A stretch of 64,000 nucleotides of DNA, from positions 77,204,720-77,268,719 of the forward strand of contig NC_065921.1 in the NCBI RefSeq assembly GCF_024586455.1, written 5' to 3'. The notes below the pieces were generated by a model. It was given only the letters and a program-made list of their open reading frames with translations. It was not told the DNA's origin and ran no database searches. The stretch's first letter is position 1. Every line of letters begins with the position of its first letter. Made by a program: the position numbers and the translations under genes. This DNA comes from Bactrocera neohumeralis. Lineage: Eukaryota; Arthropoda; Insecta; Diptera; Tephritidae. Positions 32,183 through 44,389 of this stretch are shown piece after piece.

Positions 32183-33190
32183 TAAAGTTCTCTCTTGGTC
32201 AGTTCTAAAAGATCAATAGCGTGTTTTTTTGAATTTTTCTTTGAAGAAACCGATTTTTAGAATGAGTTTCTACATTCGTGTGCTATCCAAACCTGCTTCC
32301 AGATACTTTATGTGAACCTTACTTGTTAACTCTACCCCCTTGGCGGTTTTTCCTTATAAATCATATCAGTCTCAGTCTCGAGGGCGTTTAAGTCTTGGTT
32401 AGCCGGTATCGTCCATTGGTAAATGACACTTACAGCGTCGTTACCCTACTAATACTGTCAAGGAACTTGCCCGTCTCTCGTACATCTATTTCATCTGAAT
32501 AAACCATCAGCTTGGGTGCTCTTCTTTCACTTTTTCCCAGAAACTAATTTTCTACAAGTGGCCATAGGAGAGGTGACAGTTCACATCCCTTCGGGAGTTA
32601 ATGTTTGCACTAAACTGAGCTCTCTGTGTTCCATTCTTTTATCCATTTTTGTCATTTAGCTTTTGCTAAATAAACGTGGTTGGCGAGCTCTATGCCGGCT
32701 GCTTCCAGCTTTGCGTCATTGGAGATATAGTTAAATGTTCCGCTTATGTCAATAAAGACACCCAGAGCATATTCCTTATATTCTAGAGCCTTTGCTATAC
32801 TTAATAACAAGTAGGCGAGTAAAGTGCAGTCTCAGTGGAACCACTTTTGGTTTAATCGTGCTTTCGTTTGGTGAGCCGATGGAATCTTGTGTCTAACGAA
32901 GATGCCCATATTTTTATGTGCATTCAAAAGTAATGAGTTTCGCCCATAGATAATCGGGTGCTTGAATAGTAACTCCAAAGCATAGCTACCTCGGTTCTCT
33001 TTCTAACTTGCAGCAGAAGCTTTTCTACGACTTCCTCTTGGTTACGGGAATGCCTGTTTTATATTCCTGATGTAATTCTGTGTACTTAACCTTATATTCC
33101 CTGTAGCAGGAGGCCTCATCGGCTATCTGTGCCAGTTTGAAGAGTTCCACAACTCCACCAAGGCGACTTCGAATCACGCCTAGCATGTGA
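32183..33190 (-). pseudogene. Non-LTR retrotransposon reverse transcriptase fragment
   Basis: Minus strand from about 32830: ALEYKEYALGVFIDISGTFN (RT block normally ..LGVFLDIEGAFN; the first catalytic Asp of this block is present in FID), YISNDAKLEAAGIELANHVY, then a decayed PEG stretch for the PQGG block, and VSVIYQWTIPANQDLNALET with ETDMIYKEKP (usual W....GL.VNP.KT.MI.F), QVRFT for the ..V.YLGVILD region. The YADD block is destroyed. Stops are frequent. Same RT type as the 47-48 kb and 59.7 kb copies. The outer boundaries are approximate. Confidence 0.65.
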
Positions 33191-34270
33191 TGGAGGGCAT
33201 GGCATGTGATACGCTTTATTGAGAGTAATTTGAATAATTATTTATTAAAGCCTCATATACATATATACTTATTTATATCCATTTAATTGGCCAACTAAAT
33301 AAAAAGGGCGTACAAAGCCATGCACGAAACTACCTCGAGCCGACAAAGTTTGTTCAAGCAATTTGCTCAGTATTATCGCTTACCAACCACCAGAAGGAAG
33401 CCGCTTTCCAATGAAAATAAGCAAACTGAGCGCTTCAGCCGACATTCTTTTGTGGCCGCATACTTTTTCACAGTGAACTTTGGCTGCAACTCAACCACAT
33501 TTGCGCGCCTCAGCAACCCACTTTGAGCTAAGAGGGTTAAGTGGATAAGCTTACAACGCCGAGTGAAGAAGATTGGAGGGAAAAATGTATATATAAGCTA
33601 TAGAAAAGCCGCTATCAAAGCAGGCAAAGGAATGAGAACGACGAGAATGATGCCAAACGGCAGAAATAAGAATGCAGATTTGATAATATATGTGTATATG
33701 TATATATAATTATAATGAATGAATACATATATACATTTATATATGTATATATATCTAATTGACTTGTGGGAGCATGTTTGCAATGTCAACACATACACAC
33801 TCCCCCATTAATAGCCGCCTAATACGACACAAAGTATCATTAACATAAGCGCCTTTCAAAGCACGCATGCAACGAAGACAACAAAAACAAGAGAGACGTC
33901 GAAGTAGACTAAATGACGACGGCGCAGCCTTCTATAGCGATATAATCAAAATAAAGAATATGGAAGAAGCAATGTGCTTAACCTAATAAAGGCGAAACTA
34001 TGCGCAAGTATTTGAAGCGTGCCACAAGCACCATGTTGCAAGTACTATGTGGAATTAATAGTACTTGTAATATAAACGTTATTGCAGCATAAACTTACAT
34101 ATGTAGCTGTAAGCGCTCAACAATGCAAAAGAGCGATTACACGCACAAACGCATAAATTCACTATATGCATATAAGCTGGAATTTGGGCTTACACACATA
34201 CACACATACATGTAAAGGCGTACAAGCTCTTATTTTATATTATATATTAGTGGGAGGAGGAACCGATATT
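33191..34270. other. Non-coding DNA with AT microsatellite
   Basis: A 68-codon plus-strand ORF at 33320-33526 has no recognisable domain. TATATGTATATATAAT-type sequence at 33685-33755. Otherwise nothing. Confidence 0.4.
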
Positions 34271-34271
34271 T

Positions 34272-34661
34272 GCCACGCACATGTCATTGGTGTGTATGCT
34301 AATAGCTATAAGTGAAAATCAAACAGCATTTTTAAGAAGTTTTGAACTGGTCTGAAAGTAACCAGTTACTAGTGCATTGTTGCCAACTTGAAATCTAGAT
34401 AGAATGAAAAATTTTGGCATGGCTAATTTATTTTTTAGGAAATTTTCTACTGGTCCGAAAGTAACTAGTACGTTACTAGTAATACTTTTTGACAACTTGA
34501 AATTTACATAGAACACCATGCCAAAATGTGGTATTTTATTTAGATTTCGAGTTGACAAAAATATTACTAGTAACATACTAGTTGCTTCCGGAACAGTACA
34601 AAATTTCGCATAATTTTTTTTTTATTTCCATTTACTTACACACTAATGACATGTGCGTGGC
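34272..34661. mobile_element. Foldback/MITE-like element with 25-bp inverted termini
   Basis: Left terminus 34272-34296 starts GCCACGCACATGTCATTGGT. The right terminus 34637-34661 is its inverse with one mismatch (24/25). Inside, a block CTGGTCTGAAAGTAACCAGT...TTGCCAACTTGAAAT (34347-34402) is repeated in direct orientation (34453-34512) and inverted (34541-34600). A further inverted pair is TTTTGGCATGG / CCATGCCAAAA (about 34413, 34516). Much of the 390 bp could therefore fold on itself. No ORF. A target duplication is not evident, so the class (foldback or hAT/other MITE) is unresolved. Confidence 0.7.
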
Positions 34662-35644
34662 GTTTCTCTTTAAACTTGATAATAAATCTCCAGAATTTTT
34701 ATTCCGCGTTTTCTAGATGGAACAGACCCTGCAATCAGTGATCTAGTTCATAAGCACGCATGTACCTACATATTTTAGTCTGCTTAGCTTAGCATGTAAA
34801 TGTGCTTGCAAAATTATTTCTGCTTTTTACCGTTATGCCTCTTACCGTTAGCGATTACGACATGGCTCAAGCGAAATTCCAAGGCATTAAAAAAGTTTAG
34901 CGAAAATATGACAACAACGTTTGCAAGGTGTATTTAAAAGTTGGTATGCAGCAACAACAATAACAACCCTGCAGCAGCAAGGTGAAGGTTCTTTACTGCA
35001 ATTTCGTCGCACGAGCAACGCACATGAACACACACATGCTCGTGAGCGCAAAAACTTACGAACGAAACGACAGCTTAGCGTAGATTTTATGGTGAAAGTA
35101 GGGTGCGGGGGAGGTATGTGGTAGGGTAGCAAATATTAAAGTATTAAGTGAGGTTAAATGACTTAAATGCGCAATGAAGAAATTTAATTTCATGTAAGCT
35201 AGTAAAGCAGATTAGAAAATGCACAAAGTTGATGGAATTTGTATTGGCAATTTTATTTAATCCTCAATGTTGAGCAGGAGATGAGAAAAGAGCTTTTGCA
35301 AGGAAACTAAAAGCAATCGAAGTTGAAAGAATAGTAGTAGTAAAAATATTTTTGGGGTTACATAAAATTATAGTATACCTTGCATCATCAATTGGAGAAA
35401 TTAATAAACAGGCTGCGTGGTTTTAAGAAGTTTTGCTTACCTGGAAGTAAATAAATTGCAAAAATGGTTAAAAATCAGATATGTTATTGCTATAAATTAT
35501 AAAGTATTTTGTAATTTTATTTTAAAATTTTACAATCTAGCAACATTTTCTAAGTGTAAAATCAATCCAATTAAAATAAATTTTTGCTTGTTATCACACT
35601 TTTTATAATTCACTACTCTTGTACTCTTAATATATTTAACTGTT
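34662..35644. other. Non-coding, no recognised feature
   Basis: AT-rich with a slightly GC-richer patch at 34900-35130 whose ORFs on both strands overlap and match nothing known to me. Confidence 0.4.
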
Positions 35645-36730
35645 GTAAACACGTGGCAACCCTTTTTGAAATTACGTTCACCTTTTATGAAATTCAGCTT
35701 CACAGTTGCTTTTTTATAGCATGAAAGGGTATAAGAAAATCTTTGTTCTGATTTGGATTGTTCCGTGTTACAAATTTCATGGCAAACTTAATATATGTAC
35801 ATACATACTATGTAAACGGTATAATAACAACTGATTTTCGAACAGGTGGCAGCTATTTTTAAACAAATTGCATATATGTATATTTTTTTAACCAAAGCAA
35901 GCAAAGCAACTTACTAGGCCTTATGTAATGTTCTAAACCTTAACATTTTTCTATTTATAATTTAAACACAGTGGCAACTCTATCTCTCTAACTAACTCTA
36001 AAATCTATTTTTTAAATTATTTTTATTTTATCCCCATATTACCAATTTCTAAAATTTTATTGAAAAATTGTAAACATGTGGCAACCCTTAAATTTTTTCA
36101 CTTCAGCTTTTTTCAGTTTAATACCCAGTGTTCTGCATCTTATAGTTTATCATACTCACTTATACTAGAAAGTTTTGAATTTCATCGCATTAATATGCAG
36201 GGTATAATTAAAAGTAATTTCGAATAGGCGGCAACTACATATGTATGTATATGTACATATACTTAAACTAACTTCATATTTATATGCTGTTTTTTTTTTT
36301 TTAATTAAAGTAACTTACTTAACTTAAAACTTGTCTGTTTATAATTTTAACACAATGGCAACTCTCTCGAAAAATATGTGCGGAAATTTTTTTAAATTAT
36401 TTTATTTTTATGCCTATATTGTCAATATTGCGTTAATTTTCAAAAATTTAATTGAAGAAATTCTAAACAGGTGGCAACTACTCTGAAGCAAATTTCATTT
36501 ATATATATAATTAATTCTTAATTAAAGCAACTTACTAGGTCATATATAACTCTTCTAAACCATACAATTTTTGTATTTATAATTTTACTTTATAATAAAA
36601 TGGCAACACTTTCGAAAAAAAAATGTCCAAAATTTTTTTTTATTATTTTATTTGTATGCAAAGATTGTCAATTTTGCGTTAATTTTTTAGGAATTTAACT
36701 GAAAAAATTGTAAACAAGTGGCAACCCTAC
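35645..36730 (+). repeat. Tandem array B: T-rich units with RTGGCAACYC core
   Basis: A second, more decayed array with the same core as array A: cores at 35651, 35844, 35971, 36076, 36226, 36355, 36469, 36600 and 36717, all in plus orientation. Spacings are 193, 127, 105, 150, 129, 114, 131 and 117 bp. From 36226 on they again tend to alternate longer and shorter. The spacers share TTTATAATTTTAACACA and AATTTTTTTAAATTATTTTA words among themselves. The 5.6 kb between the two arrays lacks the core. Confidence 0.75.
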
Positions 36731-38169
36731 TTAAAATTATTTTCAATTCAGCTTTTTTTCTTAACTATCTTGTAAATATGGAGTAATTCTTTAAATTGTT
36801 GACTCGAAAGTATTAGTTTATTAGGAACTGCACGTTCTCTTCTCTTTTGTTCTCTCTCGCTCTTTTCTGCCTTTACTTCTATTTCTCTCTCTCCCTCCCT
36901 TACTATACTTTTCTCACTTTCTCTTTTTACGTATTTCACTCTTTCTATTTCTCGCCTGACATAAATTTGTGCATGGGAGAGTGCATTTTGAATAAGATCA
37001 GGGTCAAGAGAGAACTAGATATGCCGTTGAGCCGCTTTCAGAGACTTATATTTGAAATTCCTGCTTAAAAACATTATTGCAAACAAAAAATGGCTTTGTT
37101 TAGAGGATTAGTCTCTTAACTCGTTTAACACAAAAACCACTTTCCAACATTAATTTTATAGAAAAAATCCCTCCCCAACGTCAGCTGTTAGATTGTATGA
37201 AGTGTTACGGTATTTGGCATCTCAACTGCATTTGTGGCATTTAATGGCGACTAAGCCGTTGACTAACTTATTTTCACAGACTTTACACAAACACACTCAC
37301 AGGGACACGCACATGCACCAACACATTTGTTGCAAAAGCCACTTTGCACTAAATTCACCACTAATTGCAATGTCGGAATTATTCACTAGCCTGAGCTCGC
37401 GTCCCGAAGCGTAGTAAATGTAGCGTCACAACAATGCAGCGGTTGGAGCGCCTCAAGGGTGTTGTAGTTAGAGCACTTGCACCACAAGTACTCAAACATA
37501 GTACACAGTCCCACAGGTCTTTGTGTGTGTGTGCGTGTATTTTTGCACACAAATCGCAGTTTGCTGACCCGAAATGTGCAATTTTCGACGTAATTCGACT
37601 AAAATAGTCTGCTTTTTCGCCACCGCGTGCACCACAAGCACAGCGCTGAATTTTTTAAAGAATTTTTTTTTTCACCGCTTCGGTGTTTGTGGCGACGAGT
37701 GTTAATTGCATTAAACAGAAAAATTTATTTTTCCGGTGATTGGGCTTTTGCAGCGCGTCAAATACGCTTTGAGCGCGGCAATTGCTTTTACTTTGCGGTT
37801 ATTTTAGGTCGTATTAAGTGCAGGTGGTGTATGGTAGTGGTGTTTTTCGGAAGCACCGGTGCGTATGAGTGACTTAAATTTTTACGAAATTCTTTAATTG
37901 GTGAATTTTGGAGTTTAGCTTATCATTCAATTGCAACCCTAAAGCTTGGAGCACTGCGTTGCAGTGGATACGCCTAATTAAATACCGACAAGGGGAAGGT
38001 GGACGGGGAAAAGTTGCCGTTGAAGAGGCGTAGTGATGTATAGATCGAAGCTAGGAGGTAAGGTTGAAGAAGGCGTCTTATGTACAAGTTTAGCTTCAGT
38101 GTACCAGACCATTGTGATGCTTCTTAGAAAGGAAAAGCCGAAGCCTCTATAGAAAATAATACAATAAAT
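36731..38169. other. Non-coding DNA, partly unique-looking
   Basis: A pyrimidine-rich CTCTCTT/CTTTCT tract at 36835-36955 produces ORFs on both strands. The stretch 37080-37900 is less AT-rich and lacks repeats (motifs such as CACCGCGTGCACCACAAGC), like fly gene-proximal DNA, but I find no exon with credible splice sites. ORFs at 37193-37414 and 37627-37872 have no recognised domain. Confidence 0.35.
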
Positions 38170-38900
38170 TATTAGCATGATGAGTTGAGTCAATTTAGCC
38201 ATGTCCATATGGTTGACAGTCTGTCTGTACGCAAGTTAGTACTCCAGTTTGGGAGATATGGCTCTGAAATTTTGCACACATGCTTTCCTCTCAAAGCAGT
38301 TGCTCATTTGTAGGAACCACTGATATCGGATCACTATAGCATATAGCTGTCATACAAACTGGTCGATCAAAATTTATTCTTTGTATGGAAAATTTTTACA
38401 TTTAAGGATATATCTTCACGAAATTTGGTAGAGACTATTATCTAAGACAATGCTACAATATCTGCAGAAATTGTTCAGATCGAACTATTATAGCATATAG
38501 CTGTCATATAAACTGGTCGAACAAAGTTTATTCCATGTATAGAAAACTTTTATATTTGAGGAGATATCTTCACGAAATTTAGAACTGAAAATTTGCCAAG
38601 TCAGGGGCACAATCTCTGAAGAAATTGTTCAGATCGAACTACTATAGCATATAGCTGTCATACAAACTGGTCGATCAAAATTTATTCCTTGTATGGAAAA
38701 CTTTTACATTTGAGGAGATATCTTCACGAAATTTGGTAGAAAGTATTGACTAAGGCAGTGCTACAATGTCTGCAGAAATTGTTCAGATCGAACTACTATA
38801 GCGTATAGCTGCCATACAAATCGACTGATCAGAATTACGATTTTTTATGCATTTTTTATAAAAAAAGCTCCTGTGTACGGTATTAAAGGGTATTGTAAAA
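38170..38900 (+). mobile_element. INE-1/DINE-1-like element, 4 monomers
   Basis: Begins within the INE-1-like leader: AGCATGATGAGTTGAGTCAA, TTTAGCCATGTCC, CTGTCTGTACGC, then TTTGGGAGATATGGCTCTGA. Four tandem 154-bp monomers are marked by TAGCTGTCATACAAAC-type cores at 38344, 38498, 38652 and 38806, perfectly spaced. It ends AAAGGGTATTGTAAAACAAA without a clear hairpin. The extreme 5' end is missing or unrecognisable. Non-coding. Confidence 0.75.
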
Positions 38901-39887
38901 CAAAAACAAAAAATATAATAAAAAAGTTAACATCTTTTTTGTTTACCGCGAACTAAAAGTTTTTAGACTCACACACTAGGTCAAACATGCGCCCCTTCAA
39001 TAGCATAATTTCAGGTAAAGATTATCATAAATATTCATTATTACTAAATATGCTAGAATCAACTTACATTTTCTTTTAATTACCTATTTAACCTTTTTTT
39101 CACAGAACATAATTTTTTTGATGCAAACCACCTTACTTGACTCAGCTCCAAACATGTCGTCACTTAAAAGTCTTTCACACTTAAATGAGAGCACGTGTTC
39201 ATGCGTACATACATACACAGATACTAACAGCAGCCACGTGACAATCATCAGAATGCTATGCACCTGCCTAACTCTTCGCACATGCTTTTAACTAACGTCA
39301 CTTCCACATTAATGGACTGACAATGGAGAGCTGAAACAATCGGAATTAAAAAAACTTAATTATAATTATATAATGAGTTATATAACAGTACAAGTGAGCT
39401 GGGAGTTCAGCTAGATTACTACATTTTGAAGAGCATTAATGAAGAGCACGAGCATGCCGTGTTTCGCTGGAAATCATAGCGCACCAGAGGGACGTGTTAT
39501 TTCAGTAGGTTACGTATACGCCACGTCGGCTGTTAGTGTAGTGTAAATTGGCTGCAATTTAGTGTAGGAGTTGCAAATTGTTCAAAATTTCGTAATAATT
39601 TTAGTTTGGAAACTATGTTTTTGTTTAAATTTTACTACACTCGGCAGTTTTTTTATGACGGCACTTCCACTTAATTGGGTGCTTTGCACACACTAAAATT
39701 GTAAGCTGTTATGGGCGGCCGGTTAACCCAGCAATAGAAATGTAGAGAATGGAAGTTTTTTTTTTATAGAGTTTGTGGCTTTGAGCGTTAATCTTTTTCG
39801 ACTAAAGAAAACTAATATTTTCAATGCAACATAAGTTTACTAAAAAACGTAAAAGATTCCTTAAATGAATTTTAGTTGCTTAGATTG
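38901..39887. other. Non-coding, no recognised feature
   Basis: AT-rich DNA, one 65-codon minus-strand ORF without domain. Nothing else seen. Confidence 0.4.
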
Positions 39888-41640
39888 TATGGAAGCTACA
39901 TGCTCTAGTGACGGGATCTGAACCATTTCTTTGGAGGTTCCACCATTGTCTTGGGAAATAATCCATGCCGAATTTCGTGAAGATATCTTATCAAATAAAA
40001 AAGTTTCCCATACAAAGGCCTGATTCCCATCGTTCAGTTTGTATGGCAGCTATACGCTATAGTGGTCCGATTTAATCAATTGCTTTGGATGGTGAACCAT
40101 TGCCTTGGAGAGTAAGGCATGCAAAATTTTGTGAAGATATCTCGTGAAATGGAAAAGTTTCCCATACAAGAACTTGGTTCTGAACGTCAATTTGTATGGC
40201 AGCTAAATGCTATAGTGGTCCGATATCGGCCGTTCCGACACATAAGTATCTTCTTGATGAAAAAAGGACAGTAGCAAAATTTCAGATCAATACCTCAAAA
40301 ACTAGTAACTAGATATATACAACGTCAAGTGTGTTTAAGTGGGTACCAACGGAGGACAGCCTTACCCCACGACGCTCAAAAGCACAACGGATCAAATCAA
40401 TGTATTGATCAGCACCCTAACAATATGACTGGCATTTCCAGTGCCAATTGGCAGTGTGGAATGGACACATTAACCACCTTCGTAGGGTTCACATTCGAAT
40501 GATAAAGTGTCAGTTTTTCCGCCTTTGGATTTTACAACTTCACAACCACTCCATACATCCCGAGAGGCCAGTGCACAGGAGCAGGTTGCAGCGAACTCCA
40601 AGGGCTCCTGCTCCCAGTGGTACCAGAATTATGTCTCCTGTCAAACCTCATAGCCGAAACTACTACCAGTTGAGCTTCTATACTGCTCTGGACTGGTGAC
40701 CATTACATGACATTACACGCACACACCATGCACACAAGAAGCTGATCTTAATTTTCAGTTAAACGTCTTAGCCACCTAAACAATTCACGCGCAATCGAAC
40801 CTAACTGTTCGGCATTCCGACAAGTGGAGATCGCACCGCAAACATTTAAACGTCCATCAGTCCAGATAATCCCCATACCACCCAGACACCAAATATCCGA
40901 GTACATCGCGCATTCAGCTATTACATGTACCCAGTTCTCTATTCCCTGCCACCCCCTCCCCCATAAAGACAACCCGACCTATCAGATAGGTGCCTCTGAT
41001 GCAAAAATGCATTCAGAAGGTCCGAACGTAAGCAGAAAACGTCCCGAATGTACTCATAAGACCGAATGTACTCATAAGTCACTCGTCCGTAAGGATCCCC
41101 AGCTGTCTTGCCACCTACACCTGACCCTATCATCTAGAAGCCTCCTGCTCCCTAAATATCCCTCCCTCTCCACATCATCAACGGAAATCCAGTCATTCGG
41201 CAGCAATGACATACTCAAGCCACTTCTTAACCTGAATGCAACAGTACGCTGTATAACAATCAGGTCATGAGGAGGTGCACCTAACAGAACCTGCATAGCA
41301 TCCGTTGAGACGGTGCGACATGCAGGCAAACAGACAAGCATCATTCAAAGCCATACTAAAAGGAGTTTGTGGAACCGCAAGACCGTCGTGGCTGCTTCTC
41401 ACCATACAGCGGCTGCATATGCAAACAAGCCACGATACATGGCGTCCAAGACCCCAATTACTCCACAAAATCGCATATTTGTATACAGACAGACGAGCGG
41501 ACAGACAAACAGAGGGCCGAACGTGGTTAAATCAACTCAGCCCGTCATGCTGATCACTTACATATAGACTTCGCCGAGATTCTGATGTTTCCTTTTCAGT
41601 GTCACAAACATCAGGTCAAACTTAGTTCGCCCAAAAAAAT
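39888..41640 (-). mobile_element. INE-1/DINE-1-like element, 3 monomers, split by a LOA-like insertion
   Basis: Reverse copy. Monomer cores (GCAGCTATACGC-type) lie at about 39894, 40048 and 40200, spaced 152-154 bp. The leader on the minus strand starts near CTCAAAAACTAGTAACTAG (40294) and is cut at 40320. It resumes at 41482 with TATACAGACAGACGAGCGGA, then the inverse of the TGAGTTGATTTAACC and GATCAGCATGACGGGCTGAG blocks, ending near 41635. The 1161-bp insert between is a non-LTR fragment. Confidence 0.75.
40321..41481 (-). mobile_element. LOA-like non-LTR retrotransposon, 5'-truncated, with TATAC target duplication
   Basis: Flanked by TATAC on both sides (40316-40320, 41482-41486). Minus-strand protein blocks: ACRTVSTDAMQVLLGAPPHD, LIVIQRTVAFRLRSGLS, DDRVRCRWQDSW, then GRVTYEYIRDVFC, NAFLHQRHLSDRSGCL, WVHVIAECAMYSDIWCLGGM, GIIWTDGRLNVCGAIS and ELFRWLRRLTEN, stopping near 40760. 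This is the region from the end of RT to the C-terminal zinc-knuckle (C.C....HV..EC..Y) of LOA/R1-like elements. A roughly 430-bp 3' untranslated region follows, without poly-A. Coding blocks are in two or three frames, so it is decayed, but less than most copies here. It inserted into a pre-existing INE-1-like element. Confidence 0.75.
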
Positions 41641-43185
41641 ATAAATTTTGGCTTAATCGAAGCCAGAACAGCCAAATTTTAAAATAAAATGGGTTTCGTA
41701 TAACAATTCGATTCAACTTGAGTCGGATCTTGAACAGACTTTATAAACAGTCCCAATTTAGATTACTTTGCTACTAGTCCAATACTAGTTACTATGAGAC
41801 TAGTTTCGAAACTAGTATGTATTCGAGCTATACACTGCAATATTTGTTCCTTATGTAGACCTCATCCGCACACCCACACTCCTACACTGTCAGACATGCC
41901 GTTATCGATTGTCGGTGTATTATTCTAGTTTATTTTATTGTTGTTCTTGCAGTAAAACTACTTTATGCAAATTACTTTGCAAACTGTTTTCATTTAATTT
42001 CCCACCCAAAAAATAAAAAGAGGGTTTTCATTACTCTAGCCGTAAAGTAGAGCGTTCGCAATTGGCAGTTGTTAGATGTTGCAGCTCAAAATGCAATGGC
42101 TTGCTGCACTAATACTTGTTTTTGTAAGGGTAGTCTAGTATATGCTGCAGCACTTAGCCGGCAACTGCGATTTTGGCTGGCAGCTCGTCCTGTCTAAAGC
42201 ATGTTGCATTTTTGGCCAGCGGCCAAGTCGATTGTTAGTTCAGACATTTCGCAGCTGTGGCTGTTTTGCTTTGACTAGCCAACAAAAGCGTACGCGCCTG
42301 TACAAATATCCTTTAACGGTTTTTGCATAGCGAAAAGCAAACAAAAAAAGCAAGTAGTGCCGGTATCGACTCAACGATGGCTGCGTGGCACGTGAGGGTT
42401 CGGTAAAAGCGGGCGAAAGCCGCAACGAAAGCATGGCGTATACAGCCATTTAGGGAAATTCCAGAGCGGTTGCGAGGCGGTAACACTGTCTGACGTTATA
42501 TATCTATATGGTATATAAAAGGGGTATGTATGTATGTATATAGAGGTACGTGAATGTTTAAGTTGTGTCTTACGTGCTACCAGCGCGCTTAAAAGATCGA
42601 ACCCCATGCACATATAAACCTCACGCCACCTCACTAACTCTATATGCAAATCAGGCATTGATTTTCACCTGAAAGGTTCCTGTCGTTTAACACTCATTTA
42701 TTTACTTATTTTTCTAGCAAGCCCTCATAAATGAACACACATAAATTGGCATGTAAATAGTTCAGTTCGCCGAGCCAAACTTTCGTATGTGCCGCACGTA
42801 CACTTACTCTGCTCAAAAGCAATCAAATAAGTACAGACGTGTAAAGCAAAATCTAAAACGAAACTGCTAGACACTTAACCCTGCGCTGAGTCAAGGACTT
42901 TAAGGACATTGGAGTGTAGAAATTTAATACACACTGTTTGGGCAATACGCTTGGCCTCATTGCTAAGCAAAAATCAATAAACTGTTATGTGGAGTAATTT
43001 TTTTCGCTTTCGGTTGGTGCGTAAGCCTTTAATTAAGGAAGAGATGGGCATTGAGTTGAAATGTTTGCTCTGAGTTTATGCCTTAGAGCTCGATTTTAAA
43101 TGATTTTAAGGATTCAGAGAGTTAGTAAGCACTTGATGAAGTGATGAAGCCTTTTTCGGCAAGTATTTTTATGACCTGAGCAGTG
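41641..43185. other. Non-coding, ACTAGT-rich patch and unique DNA
   Basis: At 41765-41820 ACTAGT palindromes recur (CTACTAGTCC, ATACTAGTTAC, GACTAGTTTC, AACTAGTATG), reminiscent of the inside of the 34.3 kb foldback element but too short to assign. The rest (42.0-43.1 kb) is unannotated DNA with small two-strand ORFs. Confidence 0.4.
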
Positions 43186-43912
43186 TTTGCCGCGAACTTT
43201 GTAATAGCCAGCAGGAACGCCGGAGACCCTATATAATCACACAGTTTTTGAGATATCGATCTGAAATTTTGCACACGTCCTTCCTTTTATAAGAGACTGT
43301 ATATTAGTCGGAACCGTCGATATCGGACTACGATAGCATATAGCTGCCATACAAACTGAACGTTCGGAATCAAGTGCTTGTATGAAAAACTTTCGTGTTT
43401 GAAGAGATATTTTCACGAAACTTGGCCTCAGTTATTACCAGGGACAACGGTGTAATATCCAAAGAAATTATTCAGATCGAACTAATATAGCGAATAGCTG
43501 CCATACAAGCTGACCTTTCAAAAGCAAGTTCTTATATGGAAAACTTTTTTATTTGAGAAGGTATCTTCACAAAATTTAGCACAGATTATTTTCAAGGACG
43601 ACGCAACAATTCTCGAAAGAAAAATTTTCCTTCGGACTACTATGTGATATAGCTGCCATACAAACTGAGCCTTCAAAAGGAAGGTCTTATATGGAAAACT
43701 TTTTTATTTGTCGAGATATATTCGCGAAATTTGGCACGAAATATCACTCAAGTCCCTGGTAGTTTCTCCGAAGAAATTGTCCTGATCGGACCACTAGAGC
43801 GTATAGCTGCCATACAAACTGAACGATCAAAATCAAAATCAGGTCGGAAAACTCTTGAATTTGTGAAAGGTATTACTGTTTCGGTACAACCAGAGTTTAT
43901 ATTTTTTCTTGT
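43186..43912 (+). mobile_element. INE-1/DINE-1-like element, 4 monomers
   Basis: Leader GTTTGCCGCGAACTTTGTAA, then CGGAGACCCTATATAA and, after a deletion, CAGTTTTTGAGATATCGATC. Four monomers with TAGCTGCCATACAA-type cores at 43341, 43495, 43650 and 43804 (154, 155, 154 bp). The 3' end is GTGAAAGGTATTACTGTTTC, a GGTACAACC-type loop with weakened stem, and TTTTTTCTTGTTTTTG. It is the best preserved INE-1-like copy in the window. The ORF at 43731-44090 is an accident of this element and its flank. Confidence 0.8.
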
Positions 43913-44389
43913 TTTTGTTTTCTTTATTGCACAGTCAGTTCTTTTTCTTGTTGACTTTCCGTTTTTGCGCCGAAACTTTGAGTCGTTTCATATTTCAGCT
44001 GAAATCTTTGCAGTATCTCGTATTAATATATACGTTAAACAGCAATCAACTGGCAGACCGTGTGCCCACAAAATTTTGCTTGAAACTTAATTAATTTAAA
44101 GAACAATTCGTAATATCCATGCTAATCAGCAATGCAAAGAGAACAAGTTGTTTTACCAGTTTGCAGTACACTCTTGCTTATTTGTTTTGCTGCTTATCTG
44201 CAGCCACTAGTTTTTTACAGACTTCAGACCTCACTTTCGAAATGTGATACGCGAGTGAATGTCAACAACTCAGCGTAAATAAATACCATATACAGTTGTT
44301 TGATCATATGCACTGTTTTTATGATGGCCACCAGAGTGGTGGAAGGGTGAGATAACGCAAAGATATGCATATCACTATGCTATAAGGGC
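43913..44389. other. Non-coding, no recognised feature
   Basis: No TE protein or exon recognised in this stretch, which separates the INE-1-like element from a mariner remnant. Confidence 0.4.

Noticed and set aside
36835..36955. ORFs in both strands over a CTCTCTTT tract
   Set aside because: A low-complexity polypyrimidine tract produces Ser/Leu/Phe or Arg/Glu-rich frames by composition.
43731..44090. 119-codon plus-strand ORF
   Set aside because: It starts inside a monomer of the INE-1-like element and has no domain.
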